Assembly: GCA_030549335.1 (NCBI GenBank)
Contig: CM060195.1
Location: forward strand, 5,115,001-5,179,000
DNA: 64,000 nt
Source of the DNA: Pontederia crassipes
Taxonomy: Eukaryota; Streptophyta; Magnoliopsida; Commelinales; Pontederiaceae
Direction of reading: 5' to 3'
Below, one piece after another: positions 1 to 12,489 of this stretch. The translations under genes and the position numbers were made by a program. Below the pieces are notes generated by a model. The model saw only the letters and a program-made list of their open reading frames with translations. It was not told where the DNA came from and made no database searches. Within the stretch, counting starts at the first letter, position 1, and each line of letters begins with the position of its first letter.

Positions 1-2131
1 CGGTCTGATAAATCCCTTGTCCAGTAGCTCCTGTATCTGCTTCTTCAGTTCCTGCATTTCAGCAGGTGCCATACGGTATGGTGCTTTAGAGATGGGTGCA
101 GTCCCAGGGAGGAGTTCTATTTTAAAGTCGATTTCCCGTTTCGGTGGTAATCCGGATGTGTCCTCAGGAAACACATCTGGGAACTCCCGCACCACATCTA
201 TCTGTTGAAGCTCAGTGACAGGTGCATCCGTCTTGACCACACTAGCCAGGTACCCACAACATCCTTTCTGCAATAGCTTCTGTGCCTTGATCGCTGAGAC
301 AATGGCTTTGTTCTTTGTTGATGGAGTGCCTCTGATCACTGCCTTGGGCTTGCCTTGCGTCCCTATAACGATCTTCTTCTGTTTGCATTGCAAAGTTGCA
401 TCGTGATATGAAAGCCAGTCCATCCCCAAAATGACGTCATAATCCACCATGGGGATGACTATGAGGTCTGCAGACAAATTTTTCTTGTCTACATTGACAG
501 GTACATTCGGGATGTACTTGGCAGCATGGAGAGTCCCCATAGGTGTACTCACACGCATAGCATGGGGCATCTGCTTCTGAGGTAGACTAAGAGTTTGGGC
601 ACACGACTCTGAAATAAACGAGTGTGTAGCCCCAGAATCAAATAAAATAGTAGCAGACAAGTTGGCGATCGGGAGGGTACCTCTAATGACATCATTATCA
701 TTTTGGGCTGCATCAGCTTCCAGGTTGTGCACACGACCTTGCACAACGGAATTTGCACCTCCTGCTGCTCGATTGTCTCGGCCTCCTCTGGCAGCCTGTG
801 GGCAATTTCTGATGAAATGTCCGAACTGTCCACACTGAATGCATGCGCCGCTCAGTCTACGACACTCTCCATCATGGTGACGACCACAGTGAGGACATAC
901 AGGCTTCTGTGGCACTTGTGGCTGACGTGGTGGCGGTGGCAGTTGTCTCAGTGGCTGTGCTTGCATTGGCGCAGGCCGTGGTTGAGCTTGAGCCTGTCTT
1001 GGGACTTCTCTCTGCTGGTATGGCCTGTAACGACGATCGCGGCGGTCGTTCCTCCTAAATGACCGATGATCATCCGTTCGAGGCCTGGGCTGCTCTATTG
1101 CTTTGGCTGGAGCTTTGGCCTTGCGTTCAGCTTGATCCTTTTCCATACGTGTGGCTAACCTCACAGCCTTCTCTAGATCTTCACAATCCCCAGACAGGAC
1201 TTCAGTCTTCAGTGCCTGACGTAGTCCATTAATAAATCTGTTAGCCCTAATACGTCCTTCAAATGGCATCGGGCAATATTGCTCCAGTTGGATGAACTGG
1301 GTGTGGTAATCCGCCACAGACATGGTTCCCTGCTGCAGTTGCAGGAACTCCTCCTGTTTGTTGATGCGGTCATGTTCAGGAGTGTAGCGCGTCATGAAGG
1401 CCTTCTTAAATTCATCCCATGCTATGTCCACTTCTTCCATCTCTCTGAACCTGGTGGCCCTTGTAGTCTTCCACCAGCCCATCGCAGTACCAGTAAGCAT
1501 GTGTGTGGCATACAGAACCTTGCGTTCATCAGTGCATCTCATCAGCTTAAAAATCCGATCCATAGTCTCAATCCATTCTTCAGCCTTGAAAAAGTCCGCC
1601 TTCCCATCATAATGAGGCGGATGCAACTTCAGGAAAGCCTGGATGGTGTCTTCTACAGCTTCATGGCGTGCCCTCTGATTACGACGCCTTGACGCCGGTG
1701 GGCTGTCTCCTGCCTGGCTACCCTCAGGTGGAGCAAACTCATCCACATGCTCCTCTAATGGCGCTCTAGCTGCGCGGCCCCTACCTCTTCCGCGGCCTGG
1801 CGCACGACCTCGGCCACGGCCACGTCCGCGACCCGGCTGGGCCCCCATCTCAGGAAGTGGGCCTTCTGATGCCTCATACAGATTTCGGTCAGCTCTGGCC
1901 ATTTGCTCTTGAATACGCTCTGACCGTCGTGACATGCTTATCCTCTATTCATACAATAAAATCATGCATCAATAAATCATAACTTATCTTAAACATAAAC
2001 ATGACTTACATTACTTTTCGGTGGAGGGTGTGGCGACTGCACGACGATAGCACATGAACCTTTTCCATACTAGCCTATCCCATACACTAGGACGTCAAGA
2101 GAGTCCTAACTTTAGGCTCTGATACCATAAA
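1..2131 (-). mobile_element. Ty3/Gypsy (Tekay/Del-like chromovirus) internal region, gag to start of RT, runs off left edge
   Basis: Read on the minus strand, a gag frame starts at the ATG at 1935-1933. It has an Arg/Gly-rich N-terminus (about 1750-1850), a retrotransposon gag domain (about 1270-1680), and a CCHC zinc knuckle near 803-845 (CIQCGQFGHFIRNC). An aspartic protease follows with DSGATHS near 613-650. The protease-RT linker with GLPPKREIDF and APYRMAPAEM lies near the window start. This wording is typical of Tekay/Del-clade chromoviruses (family knowledge). The rest of pol and the 3' LTR lie outside the window. The visible part looks whole; a fossil or young copy cannot be told apart without the second LTR. 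Confidence 0.9.
2116..2127 (-). promoter_or_regulatory. Primer-binding site of the left-edge Gypsy element
   Basis: The minus strand reads TGGTATCAGAGC four bases inside the LTR. This is the usual initiator-Met tRNA 3'-end complement used by plant Ty3/Gypsy elements, and it fixes the orientation and the LTR boundary. Confidence 0.85.
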
Positions 2132-4055
2132 TGTAACACCCCCAAATCGACCCCCGCCACGTGGCGAAGACCAACCTGGAGACGCTACGGCATACTATGA
2201 CTTTGACCATCATATTGACCATATCTCAGTCAAGAACCGAGACATGTCAGCGGAAGAAAAGAAATAAAGATAAATTATAACTTTAATTGCGGAAGTCTAA
2301 AAGTGACTATGTCATTACTAAGAAATAAACTGAGTTCTACATCATGAATTTAAATTGCGGAAGGTAAATGAAAACTAAATAACACTCTAAAAGCCCTATG
2401 GTTCATGTGCTGTCCTATCGCCAGAGCCTCATCACCACACGCCTACTCCACCACGTTACTGACCTGGTCCTGTGGAAATCAGACACAGGGGAGGAGGTCC
2501 TCCCGTAAGCTTTACAGCCTAGTGGGGAACCACATGATATACAATGCATAACATGAATATAATAATCAGCGATAATTAATCAGGCTTAACTTGAACATGA
2601 AAGATAACATATAAGTATCATAGATCATAATAAAGATAAGATCAGCGATATCATGAATCATGAGGATCAATAGTACATAGTAAACTTGGAATCATGAAAT
2701 ACTTGACTTGACTTGAACTTAAACTTGAACTTGAACTTGAACTTGAACATGCTTGTCGATCTTGGTTATTAATTAACAATCAGGGTGACTTTGAGGTGCC
2801 TTTAATTCTTGGGGTATGCCCAGCAAACGATACGGCCTTGTGCGGGTCAATGGGTGATCAAACCATGACCAAGGGAGCGACCCTTATCTTGATGCACTTG
2901 GCTTGGACTGGCAACCCATCATTAATCTTTCATCTGAACTTATTAATCACTTTGAATATCTTTTCATTCTTTGTGTCATATGATGAAGGAGATATGATCA
3001 ATATGAGATAAATCAAGACAAAGAGTTCATGTTGGAATTATAAGGAAAATCAATAATATTCATATCAAAATAAAAAGAGATTTATAGGTGAATTTTGCTG
3101 GATTTTATGCCCAAAGAATCTCCTCCTCCTTACGGCCGTAAAAACCCTAATTCCTTAGATTTTACGCCCGAGAGTCCTTTCATTTTTTTTTTTCGGCCAT
3201 AAAAATTAGCCTTTGTTACGTTACGGCCATAAAAACCAAAATTAACCTTTATTACGTTACGGCCGTAAAAACCCTATTTTCTTTTTACTTCGGCCGTAAT
3301 AATTCAACTCTTATTTCGTTACGGCCATCACCTGTTACGCTCATCCATTACGGCCTATTTCGTTACGCCCATCCGTTACGGCCTATCCCGTTACGGCCGA
3401 AATCTAACTCTTCGGCCGTAACAACCTATTTCCCTTATCTCCCTCTTCTTTTCTCTTTCTTCTTTTACGGCCGAAACCCTATTCTCTCTCTTCTTTTCCT
3501 TACGGCCAAACTTCTTTTCTCTTTCTTCTTTTACGGCCGAAACCCTATTCTCTCTCTTCTTTTCCTTACGGCCAAACTTCTTTTCTTTTTCTTCTTTTAC
3601 GGCCGAAACCCTATTCTCTCTCTTCTTTTCTACTTGAATCATATTCATATTCTTTTCTTTTCATAACTATGAGGGCATGAATTAGGATAATTCAGAGGTC
3701 ATGCAAGGTGATTTCGATTCACCCACCTCGATTTGCGGTTAATTATCACCCGTGTCTCCTGTCCTCTCTTCGAACTCCCTGCGCCCTTTCCTCTTCGGAA
3801 GAATTATTTCTCCCCTCTCTGGTCACGCATAGATCAGCAATCTTGGAAGAGGGAAGAGAGAGGTCGTGAGGTTGAGGGAATAAATAGATTTAATGCTTGA
3901 TTAGTTTCCCTCATATAAGACTCTTCTCGTGACTAATCTGATATCGTTAAATCTGATAACATTTATCTCCACTCCTATTCGACTTTTATCTCTTAATTCT
4001 GTTGACCGATTCTTTTCTTTTTTTTTTTTTTTTTTATCTTTTGCTGGCTGTTACA
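2132..4055 (-). mobile_element. 5' LTR of the left-edge Gypsy element
   Basis: The 1,924-bp LTR is bounded by TGTAACACCCCC at 2132 and GCTGTTACA ending at 4055, giving TG...CA ends. The primer-binding site lies directly inside it. The base after the LTR begins TTATG (4056-4060), the expected 5-bp target copy; its partner is off the window. The LTR holds dense TTACGGCC words and a 66-bp tandem repeat. Confidence 0.88.
3466..3632. repeat. 66-bp tandem repeat, about 2.5 copies, inside the LTR
   Basis: The word TACGGCCGAAACCCT starts at 3466, 3532 and 3598, an exact 66-bp period. Each unit is a pyrimidine-rich stretch ending in TTACGGCCAAAC. It belongs to a wider field (about 3130-3640) of TTACGGCC words. 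Confidence 0.85.
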
Positions 4056-4059
4056 TTAT

Positions 4060-4365
4060 GAGGACCTCACAAGCTCCCAACTAGTAGCTGGCATTTGATC
4101 ACGTCCTCAAGCAACAAGTGCCAAAATATTCCATAATACAAAGGCATGGTATTAATATCTCGCTAAGTTAGATAAGATAAGGTAAGGTAAGGTAAAAGAA
4201 AAAGAACAGTTCAAAGTAAGAGTGCAGCATCCTCCATGATAATGCACATTATGTTCTGACTTCTGAGAGATTCTTATGTAATAATGTTGCAAGCACTAGG
4301 AACAAAACGAATAATACATAGTCCCACCATTGTGCTTTGGTTTGTTTTTTCCTTTGAAGGAAACG
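4060..4365. repeat. Copy A of a ~300-bp segment repeated at 54872-55165
   Basis: Shared words in the same order include AAGCTCCCAAC, TTTGATCAC, CATAATACAAAGG, GCTAAGTTAGATAAG, GCACTAGGAACAAAACGAAT and CCACCATTGTGCTTTGG, with indels between them. Both copies have the same orientation. The left-edge Gypsy LTR abuts this copy. It could be a duplicated host segment or an unrecognised low-copy repeat. Confidence 0.8.
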
Positions 4366-4834
4366 ATTCTGAAATGTAGCGATGGATGGACAGATTGTAG
4401 TTACTGTTTTTGTTGTTTTTTTTTCAGGAATAATAATTTATGATTATAATGTTGCTATTTTGTGTAGTTACTATTTTTTTTCCTCATAAATTAAGTACAG
4501 TACTAGTATAGATCATGGTGAAGAAGAGAGGCCTAGCTAAAGGTTATGGTCACGGTACATTGGAACCGACAGATGTGCCAAACAGAAGTGTAATTGGATG
4601 TGCAATTCTCCTTAGTTATCTGTATAGCCTACATGCTCTTGGATGTTTTGGGACTTAGTTCGATCCCCAATGCATTGGACTTACTTTGTTACGTACCTTC
4701 ACGTCGAAGAGTGCATAAATATCTATTTGATCCTTACGCTTTGCAGTTAATTGCATCCTATTTAAGAACCAAAATTTCATTTCTTGCTAATTTTTCCAAT
4801 TGAACGCTGATGGTTAGTTTTTATGGCTGATTTA
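4366..4834. other. Non-coding, no recognised feature
   Basis: AT-rich with T-tracts. The short open frame at 4594-4803 has no recognisable protein signature and I do not call it a gene. Confidence 0.5.
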
Positions 4835-5255
4835 GGCTGTGTGCTTTTGGATGGGCGCTTTGAGTGTGAGATGACTTGCTTTTTGCCATTTACTATTTGG
4901 TAAAACAAATTGGTATTGCTTTCTTAAAAAAATGCTGTAATTGACAATTAATTTTGTGCTTTTTAAAAAGTTGGCTGCTCCCTCTTGTCGCCAAAAGCAT
5001 TTTTTTTAACTTTCTCTCCAAAATTGAAATCTCTCCCAAGCGCAGCCTTGTGATGGCTTTACTCAAAAGCATGTATTGTAAAAAGCTTGTTTTGGGTGAA
5101 AGGACCAGCTTTGAGAAAAAAGTAAAAAAATTGCTTTGGCATATAGATTGTTTTGGAAAAAAGTAGCTACATTAAATTTTATCAAACACCAATGAAGAAA
5201 AAGCAAGTGAACTTTTTATAAAGGCATTTGGCAAAAAGTCACAACAAACACAACC
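4835..5255. mobile_element. MITE, PIF/Harbinger-like, TTA target duplication
   Basis: The left end is GGCTGTGTGCTTTTGG. The complement of the right end is GGTTGTGTTTGTTGTG, an imperfect terminal inverted repeat. TTA flanks both sides (4832-4834 and 5256-5258), the 3-bp duplication typical of PIF/Harbinger. The 421-bp length and absence of coding capacity fit a MITE. hAT is the alternative, but no 8-bp duplication is seen. Confidence 0.6.
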
Positions 5256-5258
5256 TTA

Positions 5259-6195
5259 CTCGTTTATTGGACGACCTTATGTTGGTTGACTTATATGTGC
5301 TCAACTAATAAGATTTCTGGATATGAATTTCTTTTTATGCATCTTTGTTCCATATATATTGGTGTGTCTTCAAGTTTTTCAATTTCATCATTTCTCAAAA
5401 GTAATTCTAATGACGGATGGATTAATAGAGGAGAATGAAGTCTTCAAAAATAACAAGGAAACAACTTAGTATATCAGATAATCCACCAAGACATACATAG
5501 TAGGCTTATCATAAAAACTCAAAGTTCATAATTCAACAAAACATAACATACTTCACACCTTAAATTCGTCTTTATTTGTATTAGTTCTAGTTAAATACCA
5601 AAATAAATGAAAAACTTTATCCTTCATACTTCATGATCTTTCATTGCCCAAGATAACCATTCACTTCCCAAGATGCTATCGAAACTTTTTCAATATTCTT
5701 TAAGTTGCATAATATTTAATGTTATTTAAGCGCATGACTTTTTGAAATCTTAATAATCTTTTATGACATTTAATGACTTCTTTTTAAAAACTTCAAAAGG
5801 CTCCATGTCACTTCATTTTCAACCATTTATTCTCCATTAAATTCTCTATGTAGTGGGAATGCCCTTTGTCAACATTTGTAAACCTTCTATTTTGCTCCAA
5901 CCATCTAGCTTCATGGAATATGAAAAACATAAGAAGATTACTTTTACTTTTTTCATGTTGAATTTTGGATTTTTTTCATTCAAGATCTACCAGTGTCCAG
6001 ACTACTAACGCTTGTCTAATTTAGTATTTGGATGAGAGCGGTATGAATAAACCCTGTCTAGTGTGATAACTTTAAAAATCAAACAGTCTACTAGCACCTA
6101 GCGACATGACACAACTTCACAACCATAGTTGGTTCTGAGCTTTGGATTTGGTTTACATAAAAAGTACAAGTAACTTAAAATTAAATGCATATCTA
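5259..6195. other. AT-rich non-coding stretch
   Basis: No open frame with a recognisable product and no clear repeat ends were found. Confidence 0.4.
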
Positions 6196-6390
6196 CAAGG
6201 GGGAACCTAGTTGTGGGGCTCCCTCTCAACATTTTAAATTTATATTAGTTATATATATTGATATTTAAATTTTTAGTATCACTTTCTAATATGAAATTGT
6301 AGTTAGTGTAGTGGTTGCCCCGCCTTTAGGTGAGGCCAAGGTTGGGAGTTCAAAACTTGATCTTGGTTTTTGACTCTGGATCCACTCCTA
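6196..6390. mobile_element. Old MITE of the CAGGGGCGG type, second copy at 21583-21801
   Basis: The left end (CAAGGGGGAACCTAG) and the complement of the right end (TAGGAGTGGATCC) are degenerate inverted repeats. The interior shares words and layout with the element at 21.6 kb: an ATTAGTTATATAT block, then a 'gag gcc aagg ... gttcaaaactt' block. This family is widespread in plants and usually placed with hAT (family knowledge). It is more decayed than the 21.6-kb copy. Confidence 0.5.
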
Positions 6391-8600
6391 CATATGTGTC
6401 AATAGGTTGCAAATAAGCTTCTGTTACTCTCAGTGTCATCTTGTACTTTGTACATGAAGAAATCAATACATATTATTGGAATACTTTGTAGTCGAACATA
6501 TCATCAGAAACTTTTTAAGTTAATTTGAACTCATTCGAGATCGTAATCACACATCCAGAATCCATGTACCTCGAATATCATAACATTGGAATCTTGTTAG
6601 AACACAACAATCTCTTTGGGAAGTTTGTCAGCATTGTAACTTCCTGCAACACACCCAAAGCACTATCACTCACTCCTCTTCATAATAGTGATATGCATTT
6701 ACTATAACCACACTTGAGTACTTTCCCCAACTGCATGCACGTGTAAGTCCATTTGGGTGCCATGTCCAACAATTTCACATTCACACTATGGTAAATAGAT
6801 CATGCGATCTACCAGTACATATACAACTAAGAAAAAAAAACTACGACCTATAAGCCTATACTATAACTTATTAGGGATACATAGTTGCTCAATCAATTTG
6901 AGAGATAAAAGTTACAACACATTAGAGATACATAATTGTCTAATCAAGGTTAAGCTCATGTTATAACACGTTAACGTTGTATAGCTAATCAGCTATCATG
7001 TAAGCTAATACTATGATTTTATCAATAATATATAGTTGCTCAAACATCCCCGTAACTCATTTTTTTCCCTACATATACCTTGCTTGCATACTTTAGATGA
7101 TACACATCGTACTGTGCATGATTTATTCGTATTTGTATGTGTATATATTTGACCAATTGCATTACAAATATCATGCAAAACCAATGAATCTTTCTTTTAT
7201 TCTCATATTTCTCAATTCTAAGACAATTACTTTTCTAGTCATGGCTCAACATACACATACACTTTTGACTTTTAACTACCTCGTTAAAGTAGAAAAGCTA
7301 ACTCATTATATTGAAATATAGTCAAAATTCTAAGGACAATTTATGAACTTGTTCAATCCTTAGATATTCACACTTTGATGAACTAAAATTGTAAATGATT
7401 CGTCAAGTCTTAAGGTCAACTTAGCATAATAATATATAACCAAGTACTATGATGAAGATTTTCGCCGAAGGAGCATATGCCAAACTCATAGCACTGCATA
7501 AATTGAATTTCAAATGTTTACCCATGACGTCTAACCTGAGTCTTCGTCCAAAACTGGTACCACAAGATCTCACATCTGATTTCTCTTATCAAGATACTTA
7601 GAGTTATGTAGAAACTCATTTCATCCATCCTGAGCATATCAGGATGATCTTAGATCATATATTTTAATATAAATCATTTAATCTTCGCTCACTATATACT
7701 AAGTCTCGGAGGTGATTATCCATGTGATTGATAATCTCATGCCTAATTGACATATTCCACATGTATTATTAAAATCATTAACTAATTTCACAATAAAATT
7801 AACATGATTTTATTCATCACAAGAATATTTTGAGTACATTAACACATAAGCTTGGCACATATAAATGCATTAATTGAACTTGGCTTAATAAGTATTTCAT
7901 ACTTTTACATGTATTCATTAATAATATTTTTTTTACGTTGTCAAGCTATAATAGACATCAACGTGGTATTCTTCCTTATAATGATCTATCCTTAACAATA
8001 ATGACACATTTATCACAGTAAAAGACATACATGACCATTATCAATACACAGAGTTAAAAGAATTTACTTGACCAGATGACTTCGTATCATTAATGAGTAT
8101 ACACAAATTCAATTTTCATAGTTAACAACTTCATATAGTTTTGCTTTAATTAATATTTGCAACTAATATCATTTTATAGCATGAAGACATAACAATAGAT
8201 AAATTTTCTCTTGTTGATATTGTCATCCTAGTTGATATTTATTTATTATGCTAGTCTATAACTAATCTCTATCACAACACAAAACAAAAGTAAGTGATAC
8301 CCGTAAGGTAACTCATTATTATTTTCTTATCATTATTTAATATAGGCGTCTTGTGTAAATATGTAAACATTTTATTTAACCCCAGGCAAAAATAAATATC
8401 AGACTGCTCAATCTGTTGGGCACGCTTGATTACTAACCATGCTTATGAAAGAATATTTTTTATTACTTATAGAGCCTTAATGAATATTCTGAGATTTAGA
8501 ACTATCTTTTATAATAAGGGTGAAGTTGAACTTACAGATTCTTGTAGAACATTTAGTTTATCTTCATTAAAAGCAACTCTTATTGTAAAGTAATAAATTT
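6391..8600. other. AT-rich non-coding stretch, probably decayed elements
   Basis: I see no gene. A weak match links about 6530-6660 to about 15150-15290: shared words around TTGTTAGA and CAGCATTG in the same order and orientation. They may be two remnants of one old repeat family. Confidence 0.35.
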
Positions 8601-9000
8601 ATTTGAACTATCCTTATTTAAATTTCACACCTGGTGTAAATAATTGTTTCACTCATGTGATTTCTATTATAAAGACATTAAATCCTCCATTAGCGGAAGA
8701 ATCTCTTATTACTTCTAACTATCCGTAATATTCTTTCACATATAATGTCATGACGACATATTTATCCCTAACATATCGATACACATAATGATACTCATCA
8801 TTATTTAGACGATAACTGAATCCATAAATGAATTGTCGCAAACTACATATTGTGCTCAATACTTGTACATTTAAGTATTCAAATAACTTTATATAAGTTT
8901 CTTCAAAATACATATGTGAATTAATAATTAGACTTTTGACAAATAAGAGAAAATATAATAATAGTCAACACTCATATTTGCCATTATTGTTTTTCATCAC
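8600..9000 (-). mobile_element. Ty1/Copia reverse transcriptase remnant (fossil)
   Basis: Minus-strand translation near 8719-8913 resembles the Copia RT segment around the IYGLKQA and LYVDD motifs: SLRQFIYGF, then DEYHYVYR, then MTLYV in the expected order and spacing. The element is old and broken in several places. Its ends are not visible; related decayed sequence may extend from about 7 to 10.7 kb. Confidence 0.55.
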
Positions 9001-9526
9001 TTTTTAAATCTCTTATCATTTGTAACAATTTGTTTTGACAACACTTTTATTGTCTATTGGTAAAGCAGACTGATGATTTAATAAGTTCATGACTTGATTT
9101 TGTTATTTGAACTTTAACTCTTTCCATTAATACATCTTCTTTATCTTGGTACGAGAGAATATCTATTTTAGGCTCATGTTCATTTTATATAATCATTCAA
9201 CATTGAATTGACAACATAAAATACTATTTATATGTTTCAACAAATGAACATTCATCATGAGTTGGATGTGCACGAATTTCTTCCACTCAGATTGAGGTGT
9301 GGAATAAAATATGAATTATGCCATAAATTAGTTTACACAAATTGCCAAGTTTAAATCTTCGACTTCTGAAGTGAAGATATTATTTAATCTCATTCAGCTT
9401 AGAAAATATTTATGAATGTCACATATCTACTTGTAGAGGTTGTAGGCAACACTAAATGTAATAACATTCTAAATGCAAAATTGAAGATTTGTTTTTGCAC
9501 TGTTCTAGTTCTAAAAATACATTTAA
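9000..9526. other. AT-rich non-coding stretch
   Basis: Nothing beyond possible flank of the Copia remnant. Confidence 0.3.
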
Positions 9527-9906
9527 GGTCTGTTTGATTTAAATTTCATTAAAGGGAAGAGAAAGGAAGATGAATAATTATTCTTATTTGGTTGGCATAA
9601 TTAAATGGAAGGGAAGAGAATGAATATTAAATGATAATCTTATTTAGATGATTTTACTCTTTACATGTATATTTATATATTTAGTTTATATAGCTAAAGA
9701 TGAAAACATGTGTTAAATATATTTTTCCCTCCTTTCCACTCATATTTGAAAAAGAAAAATGCAGTATTGAAAGGGAATGGAGGGAAACAGAGAGTACTTT
9801 CCTCTCCATTCTACTCTAACTTAAATTCATGCAAATAGAGAAAATCGATTCCCCTCTTTTTCTTTCCCATCGATTTTTCTTCTTTTACCTCCAACAAAAT
9901 AGGCCC
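9527..9906. mobile_element. MITE, about 380 bp, superfamily unassigned
   Basis: The left end GGTCTGTTTGATT pairs with the complement of the right end, GGGCCTATTTTGTT. TTAA sits on both outer sides (9523-9526 and 9907-9910). The interior is purine-rich on the left and pyrimidine-rich on the right, so it could fold back on itself. There is no coding capacity. Confidence 0.55.
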
Positions 9907-9910
9907 TTAA

Positions 9911-11822
9911 AAATATATTGGCTTCACCATATTTGTAACACTTATTATTATGAAGTATAGTTAGTCTACTAACAATATACTTTTATCAAAAAAAAAGTTT
10001 TTGAATAAGTCTTTAAAAATTCATGATATCAATCTGTTCAATAAGGCATTAATCTTACTATCATGATTGATTCTCCATCTAAATTCATGTTTTACTAGCT
10101 TAAATAGATATATGATTTTGTAAAACCAAAAGATGTGATGAAAGAAACTATGTAATACTTTAGACATTCAATAAATCACAAATGGATTGTTGCATATTTT
10201 CTATTCATAAATAGTTTTCTTATTTCCTTGTCAATTAGACATTGTCACAAATATAGACAAAATAACATTAAAAACTTTTGACATACTTATTTATGTCACA
10301 TATGACATCAATAATTGATGGCTTAAATTTCTTACTCTTTTCCGCTAGAGTAAAGGGGTAGTTTAACAAACTTAGGCTGCAATTTTATCATATGAAATAT
10401 ACATTTCTAGCCTTTTACCAAATATCTGAACTTATAAGCCATATGAGTCCTTCTGCTAGAAACATATACTAAATGCACTTGAATTTATAAGTTCTTATGT
10501 TTCAATAGGTACCCTCATGGTCACATAGTGGTATTTGGCAACTAAGTGAGTATCTCTACTTGGTGCTGTAGAAACCTGAAGCTGAGTTGACAAAAAAGTG
10601 ATAAGGATAGTCTGGTACATCGTAAAGAATCAAAACTAATTCTGCTGTAAGGAATCAACCCTGTACAAAGGGGACATATATCAACAATCGAAATACATGA
10701 TGAAGGAGAAGAAATTAGGAGAAAAGTTGATGCGTTATAATAGATAGGTGTCACACATTGTATGGGTAAGAGTTGTTAAAAGAAAAAAGGAGTGCCTAGA
10801 GATTGGGAAAGAAGAAAAATAACTTTTGGGGGAAAAACGGAAGAGGAAGCCAAGCTGAGAGTTGAGACTGGAGACCATGTTTTGTATACTACTTTTCTAT
10901 TTCAAATCTAATTTTGCCTATCATTCTCTTTTATTTCTAATTTAACAATATTTATTTATAGTTGGATTACGTTTAAGGATGTAATCCTTTCAAGTATGTG
11001 TAATTAATCAGCTCTTCGAGGCTGGGGGATTTTCGATGGGATTTGAACTCTTTTGGCTATTCAATTTTGGTATTGGATGCATTTGTTTGCTGCTAAGTAT
11101 TTCTATTTTAGTATCCATGAAATGTTTCTATATGGAATGTTGTTTATCTCTATTACTCTTACTTATAACAAAACCATAAGAATGGAGTGTTATTGATGTA
11201 GTTTAGCTAGAAGCCAAAAGGTTAGCTAGCTACATTGGAGTAATTAACCATCAGACTAATGGAGACTGAGCTTAGGCCGAGAGGGAAGAGCTCAGGGTTG
11301 TGGTCTTTTATTGCTGTTGGATTACATTGTTAGGGCAAGATATCAAAATTTCTCAAGAGACAATGAGCATATTACCCCTTATGCATGCTTAATGGTCTGG
11401 AATACGAAAGTAGTGGGATCTTTCTTGTGATTTTCCGATTCACCTTGCATCCAATTAGACTCAACCGAATATGCATGGCTAATTGATGTCAATCCTTGAC
11501 GAGGATTCCATAAGCCTCGATTGTTAACATCTTTTGTAGCCCACCCTTGACTTTTCGATATTGTCTTTCTTATTATATCCTTCTACTACATTGATGACAA
11601 AAAGCTATACATATAATGAAAATTACACAAAAGTTACATTCTCATATGCTTATTTTTAGTATTCTGGTGTAGTTTTCTTACCCTCCAATAGGATTCATTT
11701 CTTTCATACGAAAGTTTAAAAAATGCACTATTGTGATAATAGCTGGCTATCCTCATTTTGTATTCAATTCCATGTGCAAAGGGGTTCTGAATGATTAAAA
11801 TCTATAAGATTATCAATTCTGT
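9911..11822. other. Non-coding stretch, possible old LTR material
   Basis: No recognisable gene. The part around 10.5-11.2 kb has the look of Copia LTR sequence but I cannot set ends or find a partner copy. Confidence 0.3.
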
Positions 11823-12063
11823 GCCAAGTTATCATTTTTGGGCAAGTTATCATTCCAGTATGCAACGTTATCATTCCAATGTGCATTTGTCAATTAAGCT
11901 GATTTCTAGTTGTTATCTTGCCCTAAATCTTTTGCCATTATGAATTAATCATATTTAGATGGTCATGATTTGATTTGTGCAAAGTTATCATCCCAATACA
12001 CAAGTTATCATTCTTGGTGTCAAGTTATCATTTTTTAGGGCAAAATTGTCATTTCGATGGGCA
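11823..12063. repeat. Degenerate 20-bp repeats, core AAGTTATCATT, two clusters
   Basis: The word (C)AAGTTATCATT or close variants recur about every 20 bp: three times at about 11826-11880, then four times at about 11980-12055. About 100 bp of unrelated sequence lies between the clusters. The spacing suggests two blocks of one minisatellite split by an insertion or decay. Confidence 0.65.
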
Positions 12064-12489
12064 AGGTTCTCTCTATGGTTCGACCCCGATCTATAACCTA
12101 AGGACAGTTCTTTACTTGTGGCTAGAGTGTAGTTGGGACTATAATTTGAAACTTATCGATAGTAGTAGCTCGAGTGGGACTATATGTCTGAATACCCCTA
12201 TTGGGGAATGTAGTGCCATCATGAAAGCTTTTGAGAAAATGCTGAGTTAGCTTCAAATCCCACTCATACGATTTCACTCACAGCCATCATCAATAATCAA
12301 CTTGGAAACTTATATTAATCAATACATCGACGTTATTATTAAGAAAATTGTCATAAAAATAGAAAATTTAATGATGATATTGAATACATAGCTACGTTAT
12401 CCAAAATAAAATGTAAACGCTATACACTTTCCCCTAGAAATAGTGGTATAATAGGACAATAAAAATAACAAGACTTAGCGAGAGACAGC
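12064..12489. other. Non-coding stretch before the LINE remnant
   Basis: The open frame covering 11975-12250 overlaps the 20-bp repeats and has no family signature. Nothing else recognised. Confidence 0.3.

Noticed and set aside
1279-1692. 137-codon plus-strand frame
   Set aside because: Antisense shadow of the Gypsy gag domain.
3400-3640. AAACCCTA words suggesting telomeric repeats
   Set aside because: The words recur at 66-bp spacing within a larger unit, not as a 7-bp array.
3391-3648. Lys/Glu/Arg-rich repetitive open frame on the minus strand
   Set aside because: It is the translation of the 66-bp LTR tandem repeat, with no independent coding support.
11823-12063. Regular short repeats resembling a CRISPR array
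   Set aside because: Repeats are degenerate and contiguous with no unique spacers, and the DNA is plant nuclear.
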